From NCBI GenBank assembly GCA_022708025.1, contig JAKIZM010000002.1:1-64000 (forward strand): 64,000 bases of DNA. Reading direction: 5' to 3'. The translations under genes were made by a program, and so were the position numbers. The first letter of the stretch is position 1; each line of letters starts with the position of its first letter. Positions 17,082-25,676 of this stretch are shown one piece after another. Origin of the DNA: Bacteroidota bacterium. GTDB lineage: Bacteria > Bacteroidota > Ignavibacteria > Ignavibacteriales > Ignavibacteriaceae. The notes under the pieces were generated by a model. The model searched no databases. It was given only the letters and a program-made list of their open reading frames with translations, and was not told the DNA's origin.

Positions 17082-17627
17082 TTAATTAAAATAGTATCTG
17101 GCTGTAAACTGCGTAGTCGTATTTATTAACAAATCGGTCTCTTCAACAGGTATATCTCTTGAAAGCTGAAAATCAAAGTTTAAATTCTGCTTTATTCCAA
17201 GACTGAATTTTTCAAATAGAAAGTAATCTGCACCCAATACTAAACCGAGTTTTACACTGTTTTTGGGATCCGGTTCAACCGTATAAAATCCGGCATTCTG
17301 TTTTATACCATAAATAGCTTCAAGACCCAGATAAGGTGAAAGCTTATCTACATTAAAGTGATACATACCACCTAATCCGAATCGCAGATTATAGCCATCA
17401 AGTTTTGTTGTGCCTTGTGGCGCATCTTCACCAGGGAATTCCAGACTTACCCCTGTTATGAGATTCATCGAGAATTGATCAGTAATGTAATATCTGAACA
17501 ATAAATTGGGTGATGAGGTTATATCATCTATACCAACACCAAATTTGCCTGCTCTGCCTGATTGCGAAAACACATTTGTGCTTAAGAATAGCAACATTGC
17601 TGCGAAGATTATTGACTTAGTTTTCAT
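17082..17627 (-). CDS. Small outer-membrane beta-barrel protein
   Basis: The 181-residue protein has a signal peptide (ending NVFSQ) and a sequence of alternating strands such as LLFRYYITDQFSMNLITGVSLEF, ending TQFTARYYFN, typical of small OmpA/OprF-like eight-strand barrels. The start at 17627 has an excellent site, AAAGGAG, nine bases upstream. It stands alone: a hairpin lies downstream and 142 bases separate it from the efflux operon. No specific function can be assigned. Confidence 0.68.
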   Translation of the reverse strand: MKTKSIIFAAMLLFLSTNVFSQSGRAGKFGVGIDDITSSPNLLFRYYITDQFSMNLITGVSLEFPGEDAPQGTTKLDGYNLRFGLGGMYHFNVDKLSPYLGLEAIYGIKQNAGFYTVEPDPKNSVKLGLVLGADYFLFEKFSLGIKQNLNFDFQLSRDIPVEETDLLINTTTQFTARYYFN

Positions 17628-17769
17628 TTTATTACTCCTTTTGTTTTTGTTGATTTTTTTTATTTTGTTTTTACAAACTCTTAATCAGTATTATTAAAAG
17701 TTTGCGTTTTGTTTAGTTTGAATTAACCTTTTTAAATAATTGAACACTTCATAAAATTCTAATATTCTG

Positions 17770-18900
17770 TTATTCGATTTTTTTACTAAATCTCATTGAA
17801 CTAATAATTAACAGTGAAACTCCCATTCCAAACAGAATTAAAGTTTCTACCCACAATGATGAAATGCCAATTCCTTTTAAAACAACACCTCTTAAAATTG
17901 TAATGAAGTATCTCAACGGAATTGCATAAGTTATATATTGAAAAAACTGTGGCATGTTTTCTATAGGAAATGCAAACCCGGACAAATAAATCATTGGCAT
18001 CATTACAGCAAAAACAGAAGCCATCATTGCTTGTTGCTGAGTCTTTGAAACTGTTGATATAAATAAACCTATTCCCAGATTTGATAAGACAAATAGAAAA
18101 GCAGCAAATACTAAAAATAGTTTATTACCACGCACTATTATTCCAAACCATTGCGTCATAATGATCATAACAATCACTAATATTACAAAGCCAATCATGG
18201 TAAAAGGGATAAGTTTACCGAGTAGAAGCTGGTATGTTTTAACCGGTGTAACAATCAACTGTTCCATAGTCCCGATTTCTCTTTCTCTAACAATTGCCAT
18301 CGACATCAGTGAGATTGTTGAAATCATCAATACAAGTCCGAGGATACCAGGAACCATAAATATCCTGGATTTCATTTCCGGATTATACCATACTCTTGGC
18401 TCTGGAATTATTGAGCCGCTTAAAGGACTTTTCATTCCAAGTTTATCTTTAGTTTCCAAAACCAGATTTTGTGAAAATTTTGTCGTTACTCCTTGAATAT
18501 ATCCGAGAGCAATTGATGCTTTACTGGCATCCGATCCTTCAAATATTGCCTGCACCGGTGCTGTTTCGCGCCTTTTGATTCTTTTTTCAAAGTCTTTTGG
18601 GATTACGATTGACACAAGAGTTCTACCATCATTAAGCAGATTTGTAATTTCATCATAATCTTTTGCATAATAATCAATTTGAAAGTATCCTGTCTCTAAA
18701 AGACTTGTAATGTAATTTCTGCTTGTCTCTGTTTTATCCTGATCGAGTATAGTGGTATGCACAATATCAACATCCATATTTGCGGCATATCCAAGAAATA
18801 TGAGTTGTAAAATCGGAGCCATAAAAATTATGACAAGCATTTTCTTATCGCGTTTTACCTGTAATAATTCTTTAATGATAAAGTGATAAATAGTTTTCAT
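17770..18900 (-). CDS. ABC-2 permease (YbhR/YbhS-like), efflux operon copy A
   Basis: This integral membrane permease has one N-terminal TM helix, a large periplasmic domain (with VSIVIPKDFEKRI) and five C-terminal TM helices, including REREIGTMEQLIVTP before the helices and YLSGFAFPIENMP near the end, as in ABC-2 drug exporters. ATG 18900 is preceded by GAGG; a start at 18930 would overlap the upstream permease. It is the last gene of copy A and closely resembles the gene at 25677-26807. With the next permease it likely forms a heterodimeric channel. Confidence 0.85.
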   Translation of the reverse strand: MKTIYHFIIKELLQVKRDKKMLVIIFMAPILQLIFLGYAANMDVDIVHTTILDQDKTETSRNYITSLLETGYFQIDYYAKDYDEITNLLNDGRTLVSIVIPKDFEKRIKRRETAPVQAIFEGSDASKASIALGYIQGVTTKFSQNLVLETKDKLGMKSPLSGSIIPEPRVWYNPEMKSRIFMVPGILGLVLMISTISLMSMAIVREREIGTMEQLIVTPVKTYQLLLGKLIPFTMIGFVILVIVMIIMTQWFGIIVRGNKLFLVFAAFLFVLSNLGIGLFISTVSKTQQQAMMASVFAVMMPMIYLSGFAFPIENMPQFFQYITYAIPLRYFITILRGVVLKGIGISSLWVETLILFGMGVSLLIISSMRFSKKIE

Positions 18901-18901
18901 T

Positions 18902-20035
18902 TTAGTTTTTACCTCGAGATCTTTTATCAATAATGGTTGCTAATGTGATAAATATTGTTCCGAATATTCCCAGATAAATTAACTGCTCCCAGAAAGCTGA
19001 TACTCCAGCACCTCTTAAAAGTATCGCTCTCAGGATTATTACATAAAATTTTGCCGGAGTGATATTCGTAAGTATCTGAATTGCCTGGGGCATTGTTTCG
19101 ATTGGGAAAATAAATCCGGATAAAATAAACGATGGCAGCAATGACGTAACATTTGCAGCCTGAAATGCTACCTGTTGTGAATCAGCAACTGTTGAAATGA
19201 AAATTCCTAAACCTAATGCAGCAAAAAGAAAAACTAATGTTCCAAACAGGAGCAGAAAAATGTTTCCTTTGATTACAATTCCAAAAAGAACATACCCTGC
19301 AGCAAGCACTATTGTTGCATTTATTAATGAAATAAAAATGTAGGGCACTGTTTTCCCAAGAATAAACTCCAGAGAAGAAAGGGGTGAGACATTTATCTGT
19401 TCTATTGTACCTCTTTCTTTTTCTCTTACAATTGAAAGGGAAATAGAAATTACAGCTGTAACTATTAGAATCATGCCCATCAATCCAGGGATAAGAAACT
19501 TTGTTGATTGTAATTCAGGATTAAACCAGAAGCGTGGCTGCAAGTCAATAGGCACATAAATATTTTTACCATTAACCGCCAGATATTCTTTCGTTAAATC
19601 TATCGAATAAGTATATGTAGCAGCATTAACATAATTTTGAATAACACTTGCAGTACTTCCATCAACACCATCAATCAGGTATTGAACTTTAACATCTTGT
19701 TTTGACATCAACTTTTTAGAAAGATCAGGCGGGAAAACAAGTACGGTTTGTACTACTTTTTCATCCAAAAGTCTTTTAATCTCATTACTATCTTCTACAT
19801 AAGTGACAAGATCAAAATAATCTGAGCTAATTAAGCCATTTATATAATTTCTTGTATAATCCGATTTGTCCTGATCATATACAGCAATTTTTATATGTTT
19901 AACATCAAAGTTGATTGCGTAGCCAAAAATTATTAACAATACAACCGGGAAAAAGAAAATGATAAACAACATTCTTGTATCTCTTCTCAGTTGTTTTATT
20001 TCTTTTTTAGCTATTGCAAATATTCTGCTGAGCAT
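18902..20035 (-). CDS. ABC-2 permease (YbhS-like), efflux operon copy A
   Basis: The same fold as its neighbour: an N-terminal TM helix after KKEIKQLRRDTRMLF, a periplasmic domain, then REKERGTIEQINVSP and FILSGFIFPIETMPQ among five TM helices. I choose ATG 20035, two bases after the stop of the ATPase gene, over an in-frame ATG at 20056 inside that gene. It closely resembles 26915-28045. Two dissimilar permeases per operon point to a heterodimeric exporter. Confidence 0.85.
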   Translation of the reverse strand: MLSRIFAIAKKEIKQLRRDTRMLFIIFFFPVVLLIIFGYAINFDVKHIKIAVYDQDKSDYTRNYINGLISSDYFDLVTYVEDSNEIKRLLDEKVVQTVLVFPPDLSKKLMSKQDVKVQYLIDGVDGSTASVIQNYVNAATYTYSIDLTKEYLAVNGKNIYVPIDLQPRFWFNPELQSTKFLIPGLMGMILIVTAVISISLSIVREKERGTIEQINVSPLSSLEFILGKTVPYIFISLINATIVLAAGYVLFGIVIKGNIFLLLFGTLVFLFAALGLGIFISTVADSQQVAFQAANVTSLLPSFILSGFIFPIETMPQAIQILTNITPAKFYVIILRAILLRGAGVSAFWEQLIYLGIFGTIFITLATIIDKRSRGKN

Positions 20036-20036
20036 T

Positions 20037-20966
20037 TTATTTGTTATCCTTTTCAATTAAATGAATAAATACATCTTCAAGAGTTGGGATTATTCTTTCA
20101 ATACGTTTAACTTTTATTCCATTTTGTTCATAGAGTAATTGTGTAATGTTTTTCTCTGTAATAGTGTTATCGTTTAATATTACGTGGATATAATTTCCGA
20201 ATATTGATGTTTCACCAACCCACTTTTCTTTTTCAAGAATTTCCAGACTATCAACCACTCTATCGCTTTCTATCTCAAGAATTGGGTTTTTGATGTAGTT
20301 GGTTTTCAGTGCCTTTGCATTTCCCTGTGCCACAAGCCTTCCTGCATTAATGAGAATTATATCATTGCAAAACTCTGCTTCATCCAGATAGTGAGTGGTA
20401 ACAAGCACCGTTGTTCCCCCATCTGAGAGATCGTTTATCAAATCCCAAAAATTTCTTCTCGAAACCGGATCAACACCGCTGGTAGGCTCATCCAGAAATA
20501 CAATTTTGGGCTCATGAATTACAGCTGTACCAAGCGCAAGACGTTGTTTTATTCCGCCTGGTAAAGATGAGGTAAGCATATTTTCCATGTTTTCCAGGTT
20601 AGCAACTTTCAATACCCATTGTTTTCGTTCCTGATATTTCTTTCCATCAAGTCCATATACTCCTGCATAAAACCTGATATTTTCAGCTACAGTCAGATCA
20701 TTGTAAAGTGAAAATTTTTGTGACATATATCCGATATGCCTTTTCACCATTTCAGGATCCTTCATTATACTATATCCAGCTACCATCGCATCACCTGAAG
20801 TTGGTCCTAAAACACCAATTAACATTCTGATAGTTGTTGATTTACCTGCACCATTAGCACCAAGGAAACCAAATATCTCACCTTGCTTTACATCGAAATT
20901 GATGTTATCAACAGCAGTAAAATCACCGAATTTTTTGGTCAGATTATTTACCTCAATTGCTTTCAT
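20037..20966 (-). CDS. ABC exporter ATPase (YbhF C-half-like), copy A
   Basis: The 309-residue ATPase has Walker A GANGAGKST, Q-loop MSQKFSLY, signature LPGGIKQRLALG (SGG replaced by PGG) and Walker B IVFLDEPTSGVDP. The C-terminal 80 residues are a DrrA-type regulatory tail ending in PTLEDVFIHL. It overlaps the tolC stop by one base. In E. coli YbhF two such domains are fused; here they are separate genes with tolC between them. Its near twin is 28038-28973. Confidence 0.88.
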   Translation of the reverse strand: MKAIEVNNLTKKFGDFTAVDNINFDVKQGEIFGFLGANGAGKSTTIRMLIGVLGPTSGDAMVAGYSIMKDPEMVKRHIGYMSQKFSLYNDLTVAENIRFYAGVYGLDGKKYQERKQWVLKVANLENMENMLTSSLPGGIKQRLALGTAVIHEPKIVFLDEPTSGVDPVSRRNFWDLINDLSDGGTTVLVTTHYLDEAEFCNDIILINAGRLVAQGNAKALKTNYIKNPILEIESDRVVDSLEILEKEKWVGETSIFGNYIHVILNDNTITEKNITQLLYEQNGIKVKRIERIIPTLEDVFIHLIEKDNK

Positions 20967-22279
20967 TAGAAGATATTCCTTCCTAAAGATTTTAATAAAT
21001 TCGTTTTTGCAATCTGATAATCAACTTCGGCTGTCTTAAGATTTGTTTCAGCCTGCAGTTTTAGAGATTCGGCGTCAATTAAATCTGTACTTGAAGCAAT
21101 TTGTAAATCGTACTTTTCTGCTGTTATTCTGTAATTCTCTTTTGCCTGTTCGAGGGCAATTTTATTTACAGATATTTTTTCTTCATTCTTCAGTAAGTCC
21201 AAATAATTTCTTTGTACTTCCATTTGAATATTTTCTTTTAATAAGTCATAATTAGTTTCGAGCTGAATCTTAGTCTGCTCAGCCTGAGAAACTTTAAATG
21301 AAGTTTTTCCCCAATCCCAGAAATTCCAGCTTAATGTTACTCCTATATCCCAGTTATTATTGAACTCATTCACAGCCGGTTGAAATCTTGGGTTAGGATT
21401 GCTGTAATAATAATTTCCTGTCAGATAAACCGAAGGATAAAGTTCGGACCAGGCTGCTTTAATATTCTCTTTACTTCCTTCAACCCTATAGGACAAAGAT
21501 TTTAATTCATTCCTGTTATTTAATGCTTCATTGGAAATATCTTTTGCATCATATTCGATAGTTTGGAGCTCACCTGGATTAACCACTACATTGATTTGCG
21601 AATCCAGATCAAATCCTAAAGCTTTATTAAAAGCCATCTTTGAGATATTAAGATTATTCTCAGCTTCAATCAGCATCAGCTTTGTATTTGAATATTGTAC
21701 TTCAAGCTTCAATACATCGTTATTTGATACTAATCCCTGATTAAAAAAGTTCTTTGTATCATTAAGATGATTTTCAATCTGTTTTAGGGTCTGTTCTATT
21801 ACCTTTGTTATCTCTGTTGCTTTGTAGTAATTCCAGAATGCAGATTGAATTCTGAAAGCGGTTTCATTTTCTTCCTTTGAATAATCATATTCTTCTGCTT
21901 TAAGATTGTACATTGCTGCATTTTTAGATGAGAGCAATTTAAAACCTGTAAACAGCGGCTGAGAAAAGCCTATCTTAAAAGTATAATTATCATAAATTGA
22001 CTCAGCTATTCTAACGGGAGAAGGAGAAAATGGTAACGATACTTCAAATGCAGGAATGTTATCGCTAAGCCTTGTATAATTACCCAAAATATTAAACTGG
22101 GGTAAAAACATACTGCCAACTTCAGAAAGCTTATAATCAGCGCTATTCCTTTTGGTGCTTGCGATTTTTAAATCTTTGCTGTTTTCTAAACCAATTTTAA
22201 TACTCTCTTCTAATGTCAACGATTTCTGCTGTGCCAGTAATGAACCAGTTAACAAAATTAGCATCATTATTTTTTTCAT
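20966..22279 (-). CDS. TolC-family outer-membrane efflux protein, copy A
   Basis: The 437-residue exported protein begins with a signal peptide ending SLLAQ, then LTLEESIKIGLENS, the usual start of TolC-family proteins. It has the repeated long coiled-coil helices and the conserved SVYLTGNYYYSNPNPRFQP strand region. It gives the ABC/adaptor pair an exit through the outer membrane. It lies between the two ATPase genes, which is unusual compared with ybhGFSR, where no tolC gene is present. The homologue in copy B is 29446-30768. Confidence 0.88.
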   Translation of the reverse strand: MKKIMMLILLTGSLLAQQKSLTLEESIKIGLENSKDLKIASTKRNSADYKLSEVGSMFLPQFNILGNYTRLSDNIPAFEVSLPFSPSPVRIAESIYDNYTFKIGFSQPLFTGFKLLSSKNAAMYNLKAEEYDYSKEENETAFRIQSAFWNYYKATEITKVIEQTLKQIENHLNDTKNFFNQGLVSNNDVLKLEVQYSNTKLMLIEAENNLNISKMAFNKALGFDLDSQINVVVNPGELQTIEYDAKDISNEALNNRNELKSLSYRVEGSKENIKAAWSELYPSVYLTGNYYYSNPNPRFQPAVNEFNNNWDIGVTLSWNFWDWGKTSFKVSQAEQTKIQLETNYDLLKENIQMEVQRNYLDLLKNEEKISVNKIALEQAKENYRITAEKYDLQIASSTDLIDAESLKLQAETNLKTAEVDYQIAKTNLLKSLGRNIF

Positions 22280-22310
22280 TTTTTTACCTTTACTCTTTTT
22301 CTTTAATTCT

Positions 22311-23219
22311 TTACTTGTTCATAAAATGAATAAATACATTCTCCAGTGAAGGAGTTATTATTCTTTTATCAGTTTCAACAATTGAGTTTTTCTCAAACAA
22401 ATCTTTTATTATTGGATAATCTTTTTCATAATCGTTAACAGCTACATTCAGTCTGTCACCGTACATCTGAACTTCAAAATTTGTAGATGACTTTAACACA
22501 TTGTATGCTGTCCTGATGGGATTACAGACAATTTCAATTACCTGCATATGCATAGAATCCTTAACATTTTTTGGTGTGTCACAACTGATAATTGCCCCTT
22601 TATCCATTAAAGCAACTCTGCTGCATCTTTCAGCTTCATCAAGGTAAGGTGTTGTCATAAAAATTGTTACACCGTCTTTCAGAAGGTTTGATAGAATTTT
22701 CCAGAAATCTCTTCGCGAAACAGGATCTACACCGGTTGTTGGCTCATCAAGAAAAATAATTTTTGGTTTGTGAATTAATGTGCAGGCAAGTGCAAGCTTT
22801 TGTTTCATTCCACCAGATAACTTATCAGCTAACCTGTCTCTGAAAGGAGTTAATCTGGTAAATTCAAGCAGTTCATTTCTTCTTTGCTCAAAATTCTTAA
22901 CACCATGTATATCTGCAAAGAATTCAATGTTCTCATCAATGGATAAATCACCATACAATGAAAAACGCTGAGATAAATATCCGATTTCATCTTTTATGAG
23001 ATTCTTTTGAGTTAATAAGTCGTGACCAAGAATTTCTGCATTACCTTCGTCCGGGTTTAACAGTCCGACTAACATTCTCATCGTAGTTGTTTTTCCGGCA
23101 CCATCAGGACCAACTAATCCGAACATTTCACCTTTGTTCACCTCATAGCTGACGCCATTTACGGCAATTAATTCACCATATTTCTTTTTAAGGCTTTTTA
23201 TTTTAATTAAGGGTTCCAT
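22311..23219 (-). CDS. ABC exporter ATPase (YbhF N-half-like), copy A
   Basis: The 302-residue ATPase has Walker A GPDGAGKTT, Q-loop LSQRFSLY, signature KLSGGMKQKLALA and Walker B IIFLDEPTTGVDP, followed by a regulatory tail ending PSLENVFIHFM. The GPDGAGK form of Walker A separates it from the other ATPase in the operon (GANGAGK), so the two are not simple duplicates of each other. It lies 17 bases after the adaptor gene and 31 bases before tolC. Confidence 0.88.
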   Translation of the reverse strand: MEPLIKIKSLKKKYGELIAVNGVSYEVNKGEMFGLVGPDGAGKTTTMRMLVGLLNPDEGNAEILGHDLLTQKNLIKDEIGYLSQRFSLYGDLSIDENIEFFADIHGVKNFEQRRNELLEFTRLTPFRDRLADKLSGGMKQKLALACTLIHKPKIIFLDEPTTGVDPVSRRDFWKILSNLLKDGVTIFMTTPYLDEAERCSRVALMDKGAIISCDTPKNVKDSMHMQVIEIVCNPIRTAYNVLKSSTNFEVQMYGDRLNVAVNDYEKDYPIIKDLFEKNSIVETDKRIITPSLENVFIHFMNK

Positions 23220-23236
23220 TTTTCATCCTTCAGACT

Positions 23237-24202
23237 TTATAAATACACCTCAGCATCTGCTGGCATACCCGATTTCAGATCAAATTCTTTATTCGGCACT
23301 TCAATTTTTACAGCAAACACAAGCTTGGTTCTTTCATCTTTAGTCTGAACATTTTTAGGTGTAAACTCTGCTTCCGGTGATATGAAGGTGACAATTCCCT
23401 CGTATTTTTTATCCGGATATGTATCAACAGTTATAACTGCTTTCTGACCAAGCTTCACTTTTCCAAGCTCGATCTCAGATACATAGATCACTAATTCTAC
23501 TGCTGACAAATTTGAAATTTTTACAAGTGATGACATTGGGGTAACAGTCTCGCCTGGCTCGACAAAGTTTTTAACAATAAAGCCATCTAACGGAGATATT
23601 ATGTAACTATCTTTTATATTTTTCTTAAGAAGCCCTACTGTTGCTTCGGCTTTTTTCAGATTACCTTTTGCTTGTTCAATTTCTTCAGGACGGAAAATTC
23701 TTTTTACCTTTTTAAGGTTTTCTTTTGCAGAATTAAATTGAGCAAGACTGATTTCATAACGTGATTTCATATCTTCAAATTGCTTATCAGAAATTGATTT
23801 ACTTTGCCATAATTGTTCGTATCTCTGAAAATCTTTTTGAGCATTATTATAATTAATCTCGCCTTGCTTCATCATTTCTTCAGCTTGCTGGATGTCCTCG
23901 CTTCTTGCACCTTTAAGCATTAATTCAAGCTGTGCTTTTGCTATCAGAACTCCGGCTTCTGCCTGTGCTAATTGAAAATCCAATGCTTCGTGATCAATTG
24001 TCATAATTGTATCTCCGGAATTAACTAGCCGCCCTTCTTTATAAAAAATTGTTTCCACTTGACCGGCGTTGCGTGCACTTATTAATACATCAGTTGATTC
24101 AATTGTGCCTGTGCCGTGTAATGAAGAAGAATCTTCCTGGTTATTACACCCGGTTAAAACTACAGTTAATAATATCACCGGTATCATTTTTATTATTTTC
24201 AT
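23237..24202 (-). CDS. HlyD/YbhG-like membrane-fusion lipoprotein, copy A
   Basis: The 321-residue adaptor has a lipoprotein signal with lipobox LTGC (Cys19), so it is lipid-anchored in the inner membrane. It has a biotinyl-lipoyl half (VETIFYKEGRLVNSGDTI), two long coiled-coil helices with RPEEIEQAKGNLKKAEA, and a beta-barrel domain with KNVQTKDERTKLVFAVKI. It links the permease pair to TolC. Its start overlaps the TetR stop as ATGA. The homologue in copy B is 32225-33196. Confidence 0.87.
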   Translation of the reverse strand: MKIIKMIPVILLTVVLTGCNNQEDSSSLHGTGTIESTDVLISARNAGQVETIFYKEGRLVNSGDTIMTIDHEALDFQLAQAEAGVLIAKAQLELMLKGARSEDIQQAEEMMKQGEINYNNAQKDFQRYEQLWQSKSISDKQFEDMKSRYEISLAQFNSAKENLKKVKRIFRPEEIEQAKGNLKKAEATVGLLKKNIKDSYIISPLDGFIVKNFVEPGETVTPMSSLVKISNLSAVELVIYVSEIELGKVKLGQKAVITVDTYPDKKYEGIVTFISPEAEFTPKNVQTKDERTKLVFAVKIEVPNKEFDLKSGMPADAEVYL

Positions 24203-24837
24203 TTTATTCCCTTTGTTTTATTTATTAATATTTGTTTGCCTTTTTTTGTTAAGATTCCGTTTAATAAAAGATTAAAAGCTTGCCTGAACAACACTTCGTA
24301 TGATTGCTGGGATTCTATTTTTGATTTTGACTGAACAATTTCACTCAACGCAGAGTTAAACACTCTTATGACAATATCATCAGGAATATCTAAAATCAGT
24401 TGTTTTTTCCGTCCAAGTTTTAATAAAATCTTTACTAACGGAATTATGCGGTTTGTTCTGAACTGTTCTATATATATAGCTAATTGAGGGAAGTATCTCT
24501 CCAAATTTTTAAGTGATGCTTCATTAAAAACAGAATAATATTTCTCAATAATTTTGGATAGCTCAACAAACATTTCTACAATTGTAATTCGAGACTGAAT
24601 TGCTAAAATAAAATTTGAATATGCATCACTTAATTGCTGAGTTATAACAGTTCTTATTATCTCTTCTTTTGTTTCAAATCTTTTGTAAATAGTTTTTTTG
24701 CTTATCTGAAATCTTGAGGCAAGTTCATCAAGAGAAAAATTCCTGAAACCATAGGAAATAAATTGGTTATTCAAATAACTAATTATTTCAGACTCTGATT
24801 TTGCAGGTTCATTATTTATAAAAATTTCGTTTTTCAT
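24199..24837 (-). CDS. TetR-family repressor of efflux operon copy A
   Basis: The 212-residue regulator has an N-terminal helix-turn-helix LDELASRFQISKKTIYKRF and a variable helical ligand domain. As first gene of its operon with an ATGA overlap to the adaptor, it resembles CecR of E. coli, which represses ybhGFSR. A candidate operator with TTAGT/ACTAC half-sites lies about 10 bases upstream of the start. By eye its ligand domain has diverged more from the copy-B TetR than the transport genes have, which suggests different inducers. Confidence 0.83.
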   Translation of the reverse strand: MKNEIFINNEPAKSESEIISYLNNQFISYGFRNFSLDELASRFQISKKTIYKRFETKEEIIRTVITQQLSDAYSNFILAIQSRITIVEMFVELSKIIEKYYSVFNEASLKNLERYFPQLAIYIEQFRTNRIIPLVKILLKLGRKKQLILDIPDDIVIRVFNSALSEIVQSKSKIESQQSYEVLFRQAFNLLLNGILTKKGKQILINKTKGIK

Positions 24838-24846
24838 TTTATATAG

Positions 24847-24865
24847 TTAGTTAGCGTTCACTACG
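24847..24865. promoter_or_regulatory. Candidate TetR operator, copy A
   Basis: The 19-bp sequence TTAGTTAGCGTTCACTACG has half-sites TTAGT and ACTA(C) eight bases apart, just upstream of the TetR start at 24837. It matches the site at 25494-25512 at 14 of 19 positions by eye. Autoregulation is inference. Confidence 0.45.
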
Positions 24866-24892
24866 TTTTTATTAAAAAAAATAGAAATAAAA

Positions 24893-25477
24893 TTATAGCA
24901 AAATTAATTTATCCAGGATTTTCAACATGTTTTTGCCTCTGTCAGTAAGTTTAAAACTAAAATTACTTAGTCTCCATTCCATAACCATAATTCTAATAGT
25001 GCCAAGAATTATGCTCAGCAATTCATTATTATCTACATCTACCAGCTCTCCGGAATTTTTAGCATCATCTAGAATTGTTTTAAGAAGCTGTTTACGTTTC
25101 TGAATGATGAATATCAGCTTTTTTCTTAAAATATCACTTTGATTATACATTTCTTCCGAAAACAAGACCGATGTCATTTCTGGGTTTTTTTCCAAAAATT
25201 CGAAGTGGTAAAGAACAAACTGTCTTATCTTCTGTTTTGCTGATTTAGCATCTGCAATATTCTTGTTTAACAAAATATCAAATTCAAGCATTCTGTTAAG
25301 CACTCCAAGAATAATATCTTCCTTATTTAAAAAATGCCTGTAGATCGCAGGTTCACTGATTTTTACCTGCTTTGCAATCTCTCTTATTGATAAAGCTTCA
25401 AAGCCACCGGAGTGAATTATCTTGATTGCTTCATCAATTATCATTTCTTGTCTTTCTTCTGTTGTTAATCTTGACAT
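24893..25477 (-). CDS. TetR-family regulator between the duplicated efflux operons
   Basis: From ATG 25477 the 194-residue protein MSRLTTEERQEMII has a clear helix-turn-helix, LSIREIAKQVKISEPAIYRHF, a different subtype (AIYRHF) from the two operon TetRs (TIYKRF/TIYKFF). An in-frame earlier start at 25504 would overlap its candidate operator. It stands alone, 55 bases upstream of the copy-A TetR, and shares with it an operator-like motif, so it may control copy A or itself. The ligand is unknown. Confidence 0.8.
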   Translation of the reverse strand: MSRLTTEERQEMIIDEAIKIIHSGGFEALSIREIAKQVKISEPAIYRHFLNKEDIILGVLNRMLEFDILLNKNIADAKSAKQKIRQFVLYHFEFLEKNPEMTSVLFSEEMYNQSDILRKKLIFIIQKRKQLLKTILDDAKNSGELVDVDNNELLSIILGTIRIMVMEWRLSNFSFKLTDRGKNMLKILDKLILL

Positions 25478-25493
25478 AACGACTTTCAATAAA

Positions 25494-25512
25494 TTAGTTA
25501 ACACTCACTAAC
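25494..25512. promoter_or_regulatory. Candidate TetR operator upstream of the solitary TetR gene
   Basis: TTAGTTAACACTCACTAAC has inverted half-sites TTAGT and ACTAA with eight bases between, located 17 bases upstream of the TetR start at 25477. The same pattern appears at 24847-24865. The repeat of a rare motif in front of two TetR genes is the evidence; binding is untested. Confidence 0.5.
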
Positions 25513-25588
25513 AAAAATAATGAAAAAAATTTTATTGTCAATACTTTTTTCTTAAAAATTTTTGTGTGTGACTTTTATCAAGATTTTC

Positions 25589-25617
25589 AATAACCACAAT
25601 CAAAGGTTATTTTTTGT
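25589..25617 (+). terminator. Hairpin with T-run between efflux operon copies
   Basis: AATAACC and GGTTATT form a 7-bp stem with a 9-base loop, followed on the plus strand by TTTTTG. The genes on both sides are minus-strand, and the operon ending at 25677 runs into this hairpin, so it may act there although its T-run is better on the plus strand. Confidence 0.35.
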
Positions 25618-25676
25618 TTAGGTGAAAGAAGTTTAATTCAATGAACTTATTTCACTGATAAAGTTTAATTCTGCTT

